Assembly: GCF_040869045.1 (NCBI RefSeq)
Contig: NC_090319.1
Coordinates: forward strand, 306,702,998-306,766,997
Length of the DNA stretch: 64,000 nucleotides
DNA from: Eurosta solidaginis
Taxonomy: Eukaryota; Arthropoda; Insecta; Diptera; Tephritidae
Direction of reading: 5' to 3'
The notes beneath the pieces are model-generated. The model was not told where the DNA came from. It ran no database searches and saw only the letters and a list, made by a program, of their open reading frames with translations. The stretch's first letter is position 1. Each line of letters opens with the position of its first letter. The position numbers were made by a program, and so were the translations under genes. Shown one piece after another: positions 1 to 11,700 of this stretch.

Positions 1-200
1 CAAGGAACTTGCGGGTGGGGTTGGAGGGATGGCCTGAAGGTTTAATGTGGCCATATAAATCGTTCCCGAGATGGTCGGGCTAGCACCTTAATGGTGCTGT
101 GCTACCGGATCTGTATCCGGCAAAGGACCATCACATCGATAACATTCCCCAAAACCTTCGGGTAGTAACCTTATCGCTACAACAACACCAACAACAACAA
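1..200 (+). mobile_element. SINE-like element S, 3' half, cut by window edge
   Basis: This is the 3' half of the repeat seen complete at 323-721. The shared text runs from the 'ATGGCCTGAAGGTTTAATG' segment, through the inverted 'GCACCTTAATGGTGC' stem, to a CTACAACAACA-type tail. The next bases (about 201-305) belong to element L, so this copy is probably inserted in an L fragment. No coding capacity is apparent. Confidence 0.8.
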
Positions 201-305
201 CATGTGTGGGCCTGGGCCGGTGGCCATTATTGTGCAGTTATCGACGTAGGAAACGAAAGTCACTCCTTCTGGTTGTGAAGGTATGTAGCTTCGATATGTA
301 GAAGG
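201..305 (-). mobile_element. fragment of LINE element L (reverse transcriptase region)
   Basis: About 100 bp are closely similar to 38007-38103, the part of the complete element L that encodes the YADD region of its reverse transcriptase, in the same orientation (coding on the minus strand). The match stops after 'GATATGTAGAA'. It is an isolated fragment between two S copies. Confidence 0.7.
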
Positions 306-310
306 CATTG

Positions 311-733
311 ATCACTCATACTACCCCAGCGGGTTATGGGATCAGAATATACCCGCGGTAGGTATGCCTGTCGTAAGAGGCGACTAAAATACCAGAATCA
401 AGGGGCTGTGTAGCGCAACCCTTCAGGTTGCCAGCGCAATATATAGCTTCTCCAAACCCAATTGTCAACCTCACCTATCCGCGGCGAATCCTGTTTCACT
501 AACAGACGAGGCTCTGGCGACCCCGAGCTCCTCATGGAACTTGGGGGTAGGGAGGCAGGGAATGGCCTGAAGGTTTAATGTGGCCACATAAATCGTTCCC
601 GAGATGGTCGGGCTAGCACCTTAATGGTGCTATGGTACCGGAGCGTACCGGATTTGTATCCGGCAAAGGACCATCACATCGATAACACTCCCCTTATCGC
701 TACAACAACAACAACAACAACATCACTCATACT
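311..733 (+). mobile_element. complete SINE-like element S with 12-bp target duplication
   Basis: The perfect direct repeat ATCACTCATACT occurs at 311-322 and 722-733 and brackets a 399-bp insert (323-721). The insert starts ACCCCAGCGGGTTATGGG and ends in a (CAA)n tail after 'TTATCGCTACAA'. It has no ORF of note. The same sequence recurs at 21298-21661, 21704-22111 and 22815-23225, also with target duplications, so the ends are well defined. The size, the tail and the long duplication say it is a non-autonomous element moved by a LINE. The 5' part contains the self-complementary GGTAT...ATACC and GTCG...CGAC pairs. No clear tRNA-type A and B boxes were seen, so the promoter class is open. Confidence 0.88.
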
Positions 734-1657
734 GGGTTGATCTACCGACAGCATCAAATAAAGTACAGCAATATTATAAGGAAAGGAACGTCTGGAATTC
801 CACTAGATGTCGTCGAACGTTGAAGACGGGACACGCTTTTTTCGCAAGTGGTCCCTCAAACAACTAAAGTGACACTTTTTCTCGACACCAGAAATTGTCC
901 TCAACCTCAAGTCAAGACCACTATTAATATCAGAGCTTGTGGCGCGCGTTTGTTTATGCAAGCCTGTGATGGACTTAACCAAACTAGTATGACAAACGGA
1001 CGAGACTGGGAGCCAATCCTTTGAGGGAGATTGAAAAAGACACGTTTCCAATCCTCCATTGCTCCCAGCATAAGGTTAAAAAATTTGTAACATAATTTTT
1101 TATATTGATATTTTTTGCTGCCGGAATGTTATTTACATTTGGCAAATAGATTCACGTCTTCACTTACCTCATCAGAGTAGAAAAAATAAAAAAATAAAAC
1201 ATGTAAACATAGAGCGGCGAATGATTTAAATAAAAGAAAGACAGCGCGAATATGCATAATGATGGGCGTGGGTGGGTGTTACAGAGACAACGAAAGACAG
1301 ACGAAGTAAAAACATGAACGCGTATTCGCATCACAAAACACAAAATAGAGCTGAAAAACAAAATACAAAATAAAACAAATCCCAAGAATACAAACAAAAG
1401 AGCAAAAGCGGGTAATGACGAAAGCAACAACAAATTTGGAGATGTCAAGCAAGCCACAAGATGTTGGAATTAATGGAAACGCAATTTCTTTAAATTTCAT
1501 CGGGAAAGAGGTGGGGGTACAAGCAAGGATATTATACCGTATGCTGCTCAGACTTAAAATTTATCACTGGTTGCACTATTTTTTACACAGTTTATCCATT
1601 TGGGAATGAAAGATATACGAAAAACGAAGATATGCAGAACTCATAAAACATACTTAC
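734..1657. other. non-coding stretch, presumed part of unkempt intron 2
   Basis: No convincing exon is seen. The longest open frames are antisense low-complexity reading of A-rich DNA (1164-1500) or have no recognisable domain (803-1051). Because the unkempt exon at 1658 ends in a GTAAGT donor on the minus strand and no continuation is found here, this is probably intron. Confidence 0.5.
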
Positions 1658-2041
1658 TCGTCACCATCAGGACATATTCCAGTTGTTTCGTCATATTTAG
1701 TACAATAATTATCTGCACTATAATTAAAGGTACCATCTCGTTTGCGAACTGGACGACGGCGTCTTTGATTTTGGAAATGCCAATTAAAACATACAAATGG
1801 TCGATGCTGATTGCATTTGTGCTGCAGAAAAGATTGACACTGTTCAACGCGAAATTCTTTTAAGTACCTGCAAGACACATCACAGCGCATTAAATATAAA
1901 AAAATTATTATAGAAATCTGCGCATTATATTTAAATTCACATTAAATCACAAATTTTATTAATATTATGCTTTATTTACGTGTAATGATTTGGTTTTTCT
2001 TGTTGTGTAGAAAGTAGCAATTTACTTGCTTCATTCGCCAT
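1658..2041 (-). CDS. unk: unkempt, first two coding exons (partial gene)
   Basis: Unkempt is a CCCH zinc-finger RNA-binding protein that regulates translation and neuronal morphology. Two exons are visible on the minus strand. Exon 1 is 2041 down to 1980 (ATG in the context ACAAAATGG, 20 codons plus 2 bases, donor GTAAAT). Exon 2 is 1867 down to 1658 (acceptor TCTTGCAG, donor GTAAGT). The phase-2 junction joins cleanly and gives a protein with EKPNHYT|YLKEFR, followed by QCQSFLQHKCNQHRPF, FNWHFQNQRRRRP, KRDGTFNYSADNYC and YDETTGICPDGDE. This is the conserved N-terminal first zinc-finger block of Unkempt. The following exon, which should start Cys-Pro and continue with the next fingers, is not in the 1.6 kb to the left edge, so the gene runs out of the window. 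Identification rests on near-complete agreement with the family N-terminus. Confidence 0.9.
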
Positions 2042-2219
2042 TTTGTCACTTTTTACAATGATCAAAGCATAGAAGATGAAAAGGAAGCGGACGAAGTTTT
2101 ATGCAAATCTGGCAAATTGTAAAAACCGGTGCTGCCATGTGTTAAATATTTTAGAAACATAGCGTGATGCGATGCTTTCCTTATGTGGTTACGGTCATTT
2201 CGTTTCGGTTTATTTTAAA

Positions 2220-3820
2220 ACGGAGTCATTGGTGCCGTATATCGTATCGCTGTAGTCGTATCCCTAACGTATACGACACATTGTTATCGATTATTGGTGC
2301 CTTAACCTAAAAATCGCGGAAATTTCATTAAAATGAAGAAAACGCAAAAAATTACAAACATATTCCACAAAAAATAAGTTTCTTAGTCATAACGTATCCA
2401 AAGCAATGAATAAAATCTACAAAAAGTTATTAAATTCAACAACTCAAATATTTTTGGGTTACCAACTCCAATGTAATCGATTAATGGTGCCTTAACCTAA
2501 AAATCGTGAAAAATGAAAACGCAAAAAATTACAAAGATATTCCACAAAAAATAAATCTCTAATCATAACTTATCCAAGGCAATGAATAAAATCTACAAAA
2601 AGTTATTAAATTCAACAACTCAAATATTTTTAGGTTATCGTTACGGCGGAAAACCAAAAACTAATTGGTTGGCTACGATACGGTTACGACCTTAAAGCCA
2701 AATTAAACTTCCTTAACTCTAACGCCATAGTCGTAACCATACCCATATCCATAACCATCTCAATGTGATCGATTAATGGTGCCTTAACCTAAAAATCGTG
2801 AAAATTTCATAAAAATGATGAAAACGCAAAAAATTACAAACATATTCCACAAAAAATGAGTATCTTAGTCATAACGTATCCAAAACAATGAAGAAAATCT
2901 AAAAAAAGTTATTAAATTCACCAACTCAAATATTTTTAGGTTATGGATATGTCGAGAAACCAAAAACCAATTGAATGGCTATGGCCAGGCATGCTTAACC
3001 AACGAGCCGATATCATTTCGTTACGATAATTAACGTTAATAAACGAAACAAAGTCATTTCGTTTCGCTTATTAACGTTATGAACGTCAAATTAACGAATT
3101 GATTTCGTTACGTTATCTGCCATATCAAAACGAAATCAAATCGTTTATGTTGATTATTAAATTCAAACTATGCTGGCAAAGCTGATTTATGGCGGAGTCA
3201 TTAAAGGTGAAAGCATTAGCCAAGCTGATTGCAACTTTTCTCATGAATTTTGACAGTACGAACATTTCTCAGAGTATTTTTGACATTACCACCAACGAAT
3301 TACACAAACAAATTACATGGAGTTTGTGTGTATATGTGCGCTCGTTGTTACCACCTTACGGCTTCACCATGGCTATAGCATTGCCAGCACAATTCAAACA
3401 TAAAGTATCAAGTTTTTGTTAAGGTTTTTAACATTAACGAAAGCTTTTAGTTTCGGTTAAAAACGAGATACAATTTATCTTGATAATTTCTTTATCGATA
3501 ATATTTCGAAGTGTTTCAACGGAAACGGTGGAAATTTTTTGATAAACGATTAGCTTAACGTTAAGGTGCATCCCTGGCTATGGCGTTAGCGTTATGGTAT
3601 GGCACCATTAATCGATTACATTCCTTTCCATAAGGTAGGTTCGATCAGCTGATTTATCTGGTTATGGCTTTATGGTTATAAGTCACCATTAATTCGCCCT
3701 TTAGCGTTACGATATGGCACCAATAGTCGAATACATTGATTCCCATAAGGTTGGCCGAATCAGCTTTTATAAGGTTACCGATACGGTTACCGATAACGCA
3801 CCAATGTATGCAGCTTTATC
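2220..3820. repeat. composite repeat block with ATCGATTA(A/T)TGGTGCC units
   Basis: At least three imperfect direct units begin near 2289, 2477 and 2768. Each has ATCGATTAATGGTGCC, CTTAACCTAAAAATCG, AAAACGCAAAAAATTACAAA and ATTCCACAAAAAAT in the same order. The second unit carries about 100 extra bases (2640-2767). To the right (3000-3820) come AACGTTAA/TTTCGTT repeats and more GGCACCA(A/T)TA(A/G)TCGA pieces, facing the other way near 3600 and 3720. The same GGTGCC/CGTATCG vocabulary forms the MITE in the gypsy LTR at 23951-24170, so this looks like a cluster of decayed copies of one DNA-transposon-derived family. It lies between the divergent unk and THADA genes. Confidence 0.6.
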
Positions 3821-3824
3821 TTAT

Positions 3825-4460
3825 TTATTTATTTGAACTTTGAATTGTACAAGTAAAACTGTCTTTTAGATAGTACATCAATCAAGATCTTACAACTACA
3901 AATTATTATATAAAAATGAGTTTTCTTAAAGATTAAGAGGAAAAGAAAATAATAACATTTAAAAAGAATATATCTTAATTTTTATTTGTACATTGTGGCC
4001 CATTAGTTGAATAATCAATGATAGAATTATATCATTTAAATTATGTTGATAGAATTATATAATTTAAGGTAAGTTATGAATTAAGAAAGTTATTACTGCT
4101 AGTTTGAAACATCTGACTTTTCTGATTGCTTTCGTCTTGGAGGGTAGCGAATTCCAAAGACGGATTGCACTGACAAATAACATTCTGGAGGATGTCACGA
4201 ATTTAAATTTAGGGATCAATAGATTCAGAGTCCTAGTAGACTGACACAAAGTTAGTTTATTAAATAAGTATGGCGGATATTGAAAATGCAGTAGTTTGTG
4301 TAAGAAATATATGGTAAAATTTCCTCTTATAAAAAACGAACCTGACAGTATTGTTTACGGCTAGCTGCAATTTTTTAAGCGACATCGAATCAAGCCTACC
4401 GTAAATAAGTTCTCCATAATAAATGTGAAGTATTATTAGAGCTTTGACTACTGGCTTCAT
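3825..4460 (-). pseudogene. LINE remnant, C-terminal end of ORF2
   Basis: Minus-strand frames at 4260-4460 and 4064-4249 read like the end of CR1/Jockey-type LINE ORF2 proteins: YGELIYGRLDSMSLKKLQ, NNTVRFVF, then FVSAIRLWNSLPSK and FKLAVITFL. The two pieces are in different frames, so at least one frameshift is present. The 3' end falls near 3825 in an AAATAAATAAATAAG tail as read on the minus strand. The 5' part is missing. Confidence 0.72.
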
Positions 4461-5279
4461 TTTAGCGTCTCGAGGTAATAAATAGCAGAGCTGTAAAAGT
4501 GTGCAATCATTTGATATTTTAAATCATTGATTTCATCATTATTTCATTCATTCATTCTTTGCTAAGGAATGTGGCTTAAAAGTCAACACATTCTTCATTC
4601 ATTAGTCGAAAAAAAAAAGAATGCACTCCTTAACTCATTCGAAGAAAGAATGATGTAATTGAATGAAACACAAACATTTTTCAACACGGAACAAGCATTC
4701 AAATGAATGCAGCCTTTAATGAGTGTGCACGCACTTTTCTAGTACCAATCAATAATGAAAAATGTCGTACATGCACAAAACCCGCTCAAATATCACATGG
4801 TTGCATTTAACTAAAGCCACTTCAAAATATCACCACAAAAATTGAATTATTGTCCGTGATGACCAGTTTTTTCCATTTTTAAATGACAACAAAGTACGAA
4901 GAAGTCAACTGGAAAAGTATTCATATTGAAATTTTCCTAAAAATTTAATAATAAAAAAAGCAAATTACAAATATTTCAACATCTCTGTTCCGAAAATTGT
5001 CTTCGTTCTAAATGGGTGTTGCCAATGTGCCATATAAAAGGCTTGCATTAAAAAGTACTAGCCTACATTTCCACGTCCCCAATTGGTGTTTAAACAATTA
5101 AAGAAAAGGAAATACATTATAAAAGCTCTTAAGTTCCTCCATATATTCTTCCTAGCGGTATATGGTCAAATACTGTATCTATACTGGTTTGTGGGTTAAT
5201 TGCAATAGCAATATCCTATTTTCTAAGAAAAATATTCTTCTAAAAAATATAGTTTGTAATTAAAAAATAAAATAAATGT
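4461..5279. other. intergenic, AT-rich, nothing assigned
   Basis: The stretch contains ATTCATTC-type low-complexity DNA (4540-4680) and no supported exon. It lies upstream of the THADA start. Confidence 0.5.
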
Positions 5280-5582
5280 AAGGCGCGATAACCTCCGAAG
5301 AGATCTAAGGCCAAGCTTCTCTTCCAATTTGCGTTGTGCTCCTATTGATTTTCCCTACAAATCGGCCGGACGGGACCTACATGTTTTATGCCGACTCCGA
5401 ACGGCATCTGCAAGGCAGATGAGTTTTCACTGAGAGCTTTTCATGGCAGAAATATACCCGGAGCGCTTGCCAAACACTGCCGAGGAGCGGCCCCGCTTAG
5501 AAAAATGTTTTTCTAATTGAAAACCTTATTTCTAAAATTTTGATGTTGCTTTGCCCGGGGTGTGAACCCAGGGCATACGGTT
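5280..5582 (-). mobile_element. tRNA-like SINE, truncated at the A-box side
   Basis: This repeat is shared with 54150-54350 (GGGACCTACATGTTTTA, CCGACTCCGAACGGCATCTGC and AGATGAATTTTCA-type blocks). Read on the minus strand, its right end is CCCTGGGTTCACACCCCGGGC, which resembles a Pol III B box with tRNA T-arm pairing. The matching A-box half is absent here, the sequence turning unrelated at 5581. I infer a tRNA-derived SINE read on the minus strand that was 5'-truncated on insertion. Confidence 0.6.
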
Positions 5583-6503
5583 TGTTATTACAGCCATTTA
5601 AAGCAGGCTTTATAGTTGTAGCTTTTTTGATAGCAAGGAAATTAACTTTGAATTCAAATCTGCTCAAGTAAGATAGAATTCAACCAAAACAATTTCAATA
5701 TTTTACCAATGCCGTGCAAATAGGCAGAGAGACTATTCTCAACCACTCGGGTCCTATATTTATATTCCGTCAAACACTGTTAAAATATCAGCTGTAAAAA
5801 AGCTGTAGTCCGATGGAGCCAGTCAATTAGAGTTTCTCCCAATGGAACATTTTTTTTTTGTGGCGCAGACGAAGGAAAACGGGGAAGGTGAATCAGGTGA
5901 ATAGAAAAAGCATGAATCATTTTCTGCACTCTTAAACTGGATCTCAAATTGTTGTTGTTAAAATGTTCATTTCTAAGTCCTTTTCCTTTCTCTGTGTCTT
6001 CTTTCTTTATTTGTTAAATACTATTCAATCTATAACCAGCCAAAGGTTATCATCACTACTGCTGTCTTTTAATATTTATTAACTACTTTTCTTTAGTTTT
6101 AAGATTTACATTTACATACATAAATATTTCACTATTGTCCGTTATATTTAATTTAATTTGATTAATCTAATTTATTATTATTATAAATGTTCAATTTTTA
6201 TAGCTCATGCTATTCATGACTAGCACTGTTAAATAATTAGTCAAAATTGTTGTGCTGGGAACAAATTTTCAAATAAATACATACATACATACATACATAT
6301 GGCGCTGTCAAAGCGAAGCAGCGCGATACAAGTTCTATGTAAATCGGCCCTTATATAGATGCTACTTTTCCGCCAGATTTCTTGTTGGGGATTTCTTGTT
6401 TATACAGTAACCGATTTTATATCGATTTATATTGCATGTGAAGTGATAACAAACAGCTGTTAGGTTATAAAACAATTGGAAATGTATACAGGAAAAAAAG
6501 GAT
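5583..6503. other. region upstream of THADA, nothing assigned
   Basis: No exon is supported. There is a short CATA repeat at 6280-6300 and AT-rich DNA. The promoter of the plus-strand THADA gene should lie here, but no core element could be picked out with confidence. Confidence 0.45.
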
Positions 6504-6638
6504 ATGTATACAGAAAAAAGTCCTGGTGAATTAGTGACGCATCTTTCAACCATGGCAGGAGAATATCCCGACATCGGACAACTACCAAAACTTGCAAAGG
6601 ACATTTCAGATACAGAACAGTGTCTAAAGTATTTACCC
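6504..6638 (+). CDS. THADA: THADA-like gene, exon 1
   Basis: The frame is open from 6471, after a stop at 6468. The first ATG is at 6504. A second in-frame ATG at 6552 has a better context (TCAACCATGG). The exon encodes ...MAGEYPDIGQLPKLAKDISD and ends in phase 0 at ACCC|GTAAGT (6638/6639). It joins an exon starting at 8781 after TTTCCAG, also phase 0, giving an uninterrupted protein. Linking it to the rest rests on splice-site quality and matching phase, because the N-terminus of this family is poorly conserved. The start is uncertain between 6504 and 6552. Confidence 0.65.
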
Positions 6639-6965
6639 GTAAGTTATACATTTTGAGTCGACTGATAATACGACCAAAGACGTCTACGGAAGTGTCAAAA
6701 GATGCGTCCTAACGCCTTTGCCAATAGTCCAAAGACGGAAATGAAAGAATTTCTTACCAAAATATATAAAAAAATCCGAAATATGAGCACAGGCCGTTCC
6801 GAAAACAGGAGATCCATATTATTTTTACCCCAGAACACCTCTTAGAAACAACTACACTGTGTGTGTTAAACACCGGTTTGGAGATCATAATTAATCTGTG
6901 CTAAACGCCATTCGGTAACGTTTTACAAGACGGTGCACCACCTAATTTTGATCATAGGTAGAATA

Positions 6966-7215
6966 AAAAGACGCGTTTCGACCTCCGCAGCGGAAATTCA
7001 AAATTGTATTTCTGTCGAAATATATTTACAACAACAACATAGTTTTTTTTGCACAGAACACCTTTCTGCTTTAGTGTGTGTGTGTATAACAAATCTGGGG
7101 GAAAATACCGCAACCACATGAATATTTTAGCCAATTTTTGCTTATTTCTTTTGACAGAAAAAAGTTTAAATTTTCGCTTTCGGATTCTAAAAACGGAGAT
7201 CGAAACGCGTCTTTT
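6966..7215. repeat. inverted-repeat element in THADA intron 1
   Basis: A perfect 16-bp inverted pair, AAAAGACGCGTTTCGA at 6966-6981 and its complement at 7200-7215, encloses about 220 bp. The interior (AGAACACCTTTCTG; TTTTCGCTTTCGGATT) resembles the repeats at 16020-16265 and 42080-42290, so it is a relative of that MITE-like family. Confidence 0.6.
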
Positions 7216-7220
7216 GCTAC

Positions 7221-7545
7221 GATTTTTGATGTTGTTGTTGTAGCGATAAGGACGCTCCCCGAAGGCCTTGGGGAGTGTTATCGAGTTGATGGTCCTTTGC
7301 CGGATGCAGATCCGGTATGTTCCGGTACCAATCCCGACCATATCGGGAACGATTTGTTATGACCACATGCGACCTTCTAAGCCATACCGCCCTCCCACTC
7401 CCTAGATCCATGAGGAGTTCGGGTTCGCCAGAGCCTCGGCTGTTCATGAAACAGGATTCGCCACGGATAGGTAAGGTTGACAATTGGGTTTAGAGAAGCT
7501 ATATATTGCAATAGCAACCTGACAGCCAAAAATTTTACCCTGCGC
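7221..7545 (-). mobile_element. SINE-like element S, 5'-truncated, in THADA intron 1
   Basis: On the minus strand this reads as the 3' three quarters of element S, ending in CTACAACAACA at about 7221-7236, with the TCGATAACACTCCCCAAGG and GGCGAATCCTGTTTCATGAA blocks. Similarity fades near 7530-7545. The copy is more diverged than those at 21298-23225. Confidence 0.72.
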
Positions 7546-7609
7546 CCTAGAATTATTGTTACTGAAGTGAAGACGGGACGTATAAGTTATTACCTCGTTG
7601 TCAAATAAA

Positions 7610-8726
7610 CCCAGCCAGCATTTTTTGAAAATTTTGATCAAAAAATATTTAAATATCATACCCCAAGATGATTAAAAACGTTCAAATTTAAAAGCATTTT
7701 CTGTTCGAAAATTAACGTATCGTCGGGAGAAAAATGTACCATAAATGTGATTATTACTGAATAATCATTTATGATTCCTATTTCGAAAGGCTTTTTATTC
7801 ATATTTGATATCATTGTAAAATTGAGCTTATAGTTTTAGAGTAATATTTTACTGCTTTTCACAGTCATTTTCTGATCATATTCGTGAATATATTTCAATG
7901 CATTTATTCTTCATATCTCCTTCAAAATGTGATACTACATAATAATCTTATTGACCGATATACACCTGCGACTACAACATCCAACATCAGCATTATGGTC
8001 TGCATCTTAAAATATGGATACGATACGGGATGTTGAAGCCGTATCCAGGTATGTGAAGATAGTTTCACTTACCTGGGGTTCAAATAGCTCAGAACCTATG
8101 TATTGTCCAATCATTATGTATTTTCTGGGAAGCTGAAGGGGAGAAATGGTTGGGGAAAACTTCGTTCACGAGCAGCATTACATTATTTTTGTCTTGAAGA
8201 ATATCTTTTGCATAAATAATAAAATTTTTATATATTTTTTCTTAGCTTCATGATTGAGAAAATATGTGTATGTGAAAAAATAAGATTTTTAATGAAAAGT
8301 AAAATTTCAACAAGTATAAAATTCATTATTCAGTCAACAAATATATTCATAAAAGATTTAGAAAGCTGAATGAAAAATGATTATAAATTTTTGATCACCT
8401 AAAGTAAACACATTTGATTCAAATATGATTCCAAAATGTAACTATAAACTATATTCAGTTTTTGATCATCATAGGTAAGCATATTTGATTATTCTTTTTG
8501 TTGGTTTTTATGAAATATTAAAATTTAGTCATTAAAGGACTTCAAAAATGATTCCAAAAAAGTGATCGAAAAATGCTTTTTTTAGTTTTTCATCATCAAA
8601 AGTATTCATATTTGATTATTTCTTTTGTTCAATTGTATGCTAACTCATTATTTAGTCAGAAAGAGTAATCAAATTGTATTGATATGTAGGGAAATTCAAA
8701 ATTGAATCACCTAAATGCTGGGTGGG
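7610..8726. mobile_element. 1.1-kb element with 14-bp terminal inverted repeats
   Basis: CCCAGCCAGCATTT at 7610-7623 and AAATGCTGGGTGGG at 8713-8726 are inverted copies with one mismatch. The 1.1 kb between is AT-rich and non-coding, with imperfect internal repeats of TTTTTGATCATC and ATTTGATTATT. It is flanked by AAA on both sides (a possible 3-bp duplication). It is a candidate non-autonomous DNA transposon, and it ends 54 bp before the THADA exon 2 acceptor. Confidence 0.6.
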
Positions 8727-8780
8727 AAACTATTAGTGGCGCAAATGATTTTTCTATAAAATACCACTTCAAATTTCCAG

Positions 8781-11700
8781 ACGATTGCAACCAAAGTAAG
8801 CACCGAGGAAGAAGTCAACGGTTTACTGCAACACATTGTGGCTGTAATTGAATTTGAGATAACATTGAAAACAAGAAATGGCCAATCAGCGCCAGTCAAT
8901 CAAGTTATATTAAATACAGCTTATAGGGCACATCATCGTTTAATGCAGCACCATGCGCTTCCCGATACATGTGCAGTTTTTTTACCAAAGCCAAATTTAC
9001 TATATACAGAAGAATGTGGTTTTCAAATGTTATACGCTAAATTATTAACTGATCAAAAAGCTAAAACATTTGATGCTGAAAATCTTATAATCGTTTGCAC
9101 AAAAGCATTACACGATGCAGTTAATGAAGATTGTGCTAGCCTTTTATACATTTTAAAAGTTCTGAATTTATTATTGGAAAATCTACCTGCGTTTAACCTG
9201 CATATAACACTGCAACAAATTTACCATTGCTTACAGAGTAACCGTATTGGAATGCGCGATGAGTCGATACAACTTTTCACCAAATGTTGTACACAGACAA
9301 CGGTTGCATTTAAACATTTTCAAGTGATTTTAGAATTTTGGCCATGGACAAATCGTTATAAATACTATTTAATTAGTTGCATTTTGAAAACGCACCAGCT
9401 GCAAGAGTTCCTTAACAATGCAAAACATTCTGCAGATCAATTCTATGCTGGTCTACGCTTAAGTTTAAGCCATAAAAGCCTATTAGCTGCTAGTCAATAT
9501 TTAGTAAAAGCGCTAAGCGCGCAAAGTTCTAAAGACTTGTTACTTATAGCCGCAGATATACTTTTGCACGGTACTTTAAAAGAGATGAAAAACTTCAAGG
9601 CACATTGGTATGCGCGTATAGAACAGAAGGATGAATTATTTGAGTATCTACAAGTGCAGCCTAAAATCGCGAGCTTGCTTGAGCGGAACTCTAACACTGC
9701 TGATGGTGATATTGGAATTGATCAAGAAATCTATCGCTCAATACTAATTTTTAGCATGTTTTCACGGCAAATCTTCCATGTGTCTAAATTACATTTTTTC
9801 CAAATTAGCGCAGAACTAATGACAAATTGTTTTCAATATAAAGTTGAAACACAAATGCTAATATTCAAATTCATTGTAGATAATTTGGGCAGTTTTCCTG
9901 TTGAAGATAGTCTCGACTTTACTTTAGCATTCCTAAAGCAACATAAATGTATTGATAACGCTCAGCAGCGAAATGAAGTATTAGGTAAGATACCAATAAT
10001 AATTAATTATATTGCTAGAAAGTCGAGTAAATGTTTTAAAGGTGATGAGAACATGACCGCATTTGAGACGAGCATAAAATCTTTTTTTAATCAATTGCAC
10101 AACCTCATTGAAGCCAATATTGCAAGTGTAATATATCAGTCGAAAATATTTTCACTACGTGTATTCGAAATTCTACTCAAATCATTATATTCTGCTAACT
10201 TAGAGAAGAATACCAAAAATTGTTCGCTGGCGCAGAATAGAAAGCTTGGTGAATTTTTGATAGCACAAAATATTTTTGTTGCCGATAAGGTAAGCATAAT
10301 GCTGTTCAAACTCTTGAACGATCCTTTAGGATTTGATGATGCGCTCGATTTAATTATAAAACTACTATGTGAATTAAAATACAAAGATGCTTCTCGCAGT
10401 GTATTATTCTGCAAGGAATTAAGTCAACGTTGTAATGTAGATGAGTGCGTTCTGAGTACACTCTACGCACGCGCAACCATAAATTGCTGTAATAACAAAG
10501 GTAGTGATTGCGAACTAGTTGAATTGCTTGAATTTGCTATAGAATGCTTAAAAAGGGACGTCGCTGATTTCCAAACCGATCCCTTGCTCGTTTGTAAGAC
10601 CCGAAATCATTTATTTGGCTACATTAATATTGTGGCGGAAATTGTCCAAAGTAATATATGTTTAACAACGATACAACAAAATGAAATACTTGATTTTTCG
10701 GCACGCTTATTAAATATAGTTTTGGAATTTTTGAATGTTTGCAAAACTGATCCTTCAAACGTTGCTACAAATGCAGCAAGTTTTCAGGATATGGACGAAA
10801 GTCTACGAATATTGGTGATGGGAAGTGCATATAAAGTGGAAGATAATGCGGAATTTCGAAAATTTTTACTCATGTCCTTTTGGTTGACGCTAAAGGTAAG
10901 TTTTGATGACACATTTACTGAATTTCAATCAAGCTGCTGTGAATTTCTTTATTTCTCCTACCTCAATAAATTGCAGGGTGCTTGTGACTTAGCAACAGAA
11001 ATTGGTTGCAGATATGTAACAAAAGACACTACAGATTTCCGAATATTATCTCGATGCCTAGAAATAAATGTAGCAGTGCTGACGCGCTGTAGACACAAGG
11101 GTGCTATTGAGGCTGCTGGTGTAAGCATAGGTATTTAGGTAGCCCTAAATGTACAGAACATATACAATTTGTTTAATACTTTCCAATTAATTTCATTAGG
11201 TAAACTTACTAAAAGGATTACTTCTATTTTGCTGCCAACTTCAGATGGATACACGTTATTGGAAAATTGTATTGACCTCTTGTACGACAACACCAAGCAG
11301 GTGAGCACAACAAGACGAGGTGCCGGCTATTCTATAATGATGTTGCATATAATAAAAAATGAGCAACCGCGCATGCGTCCAATACTCAAACGGGTAATGG
11401 AGAAATCGATGCGTTTACTCAACACTTATCGCGTCGCGATTAATGAAGCTTCAACTGTTACTGAAAACTTCGATCGTTTTGAGCCCCTACTACTACATTA
11501 TCTGGGCGTATTAGTACGTGATACAGAATTGCGTGATGCCTTGTCTCCTTATCATAACGAAATTCTATTGATTACATTGAAGCGCATCGAAAATCCTGAC
11601 TGGAGTGAATTCAATGCAGCCTTGCAGTTATTTGGTGCTTTAATACCGAAAATCGTTGGTCAAACACCTGCTAAAGATTATGAGGAAACAACGGCAAATG

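Noticed and set aside
1164..1500. Hydrophobic minus-strand frames suggesting a membrane protein
   Set aside because: They come from A-rich plus-strand DNA read as Phe/Leu codons, with no homology or splice context.
2289..2950. CRISPR-like or satellite array
   Set aside because: Only three units with unequal spacing and conserved 'spacers'; it fits decayed transposon copies better.
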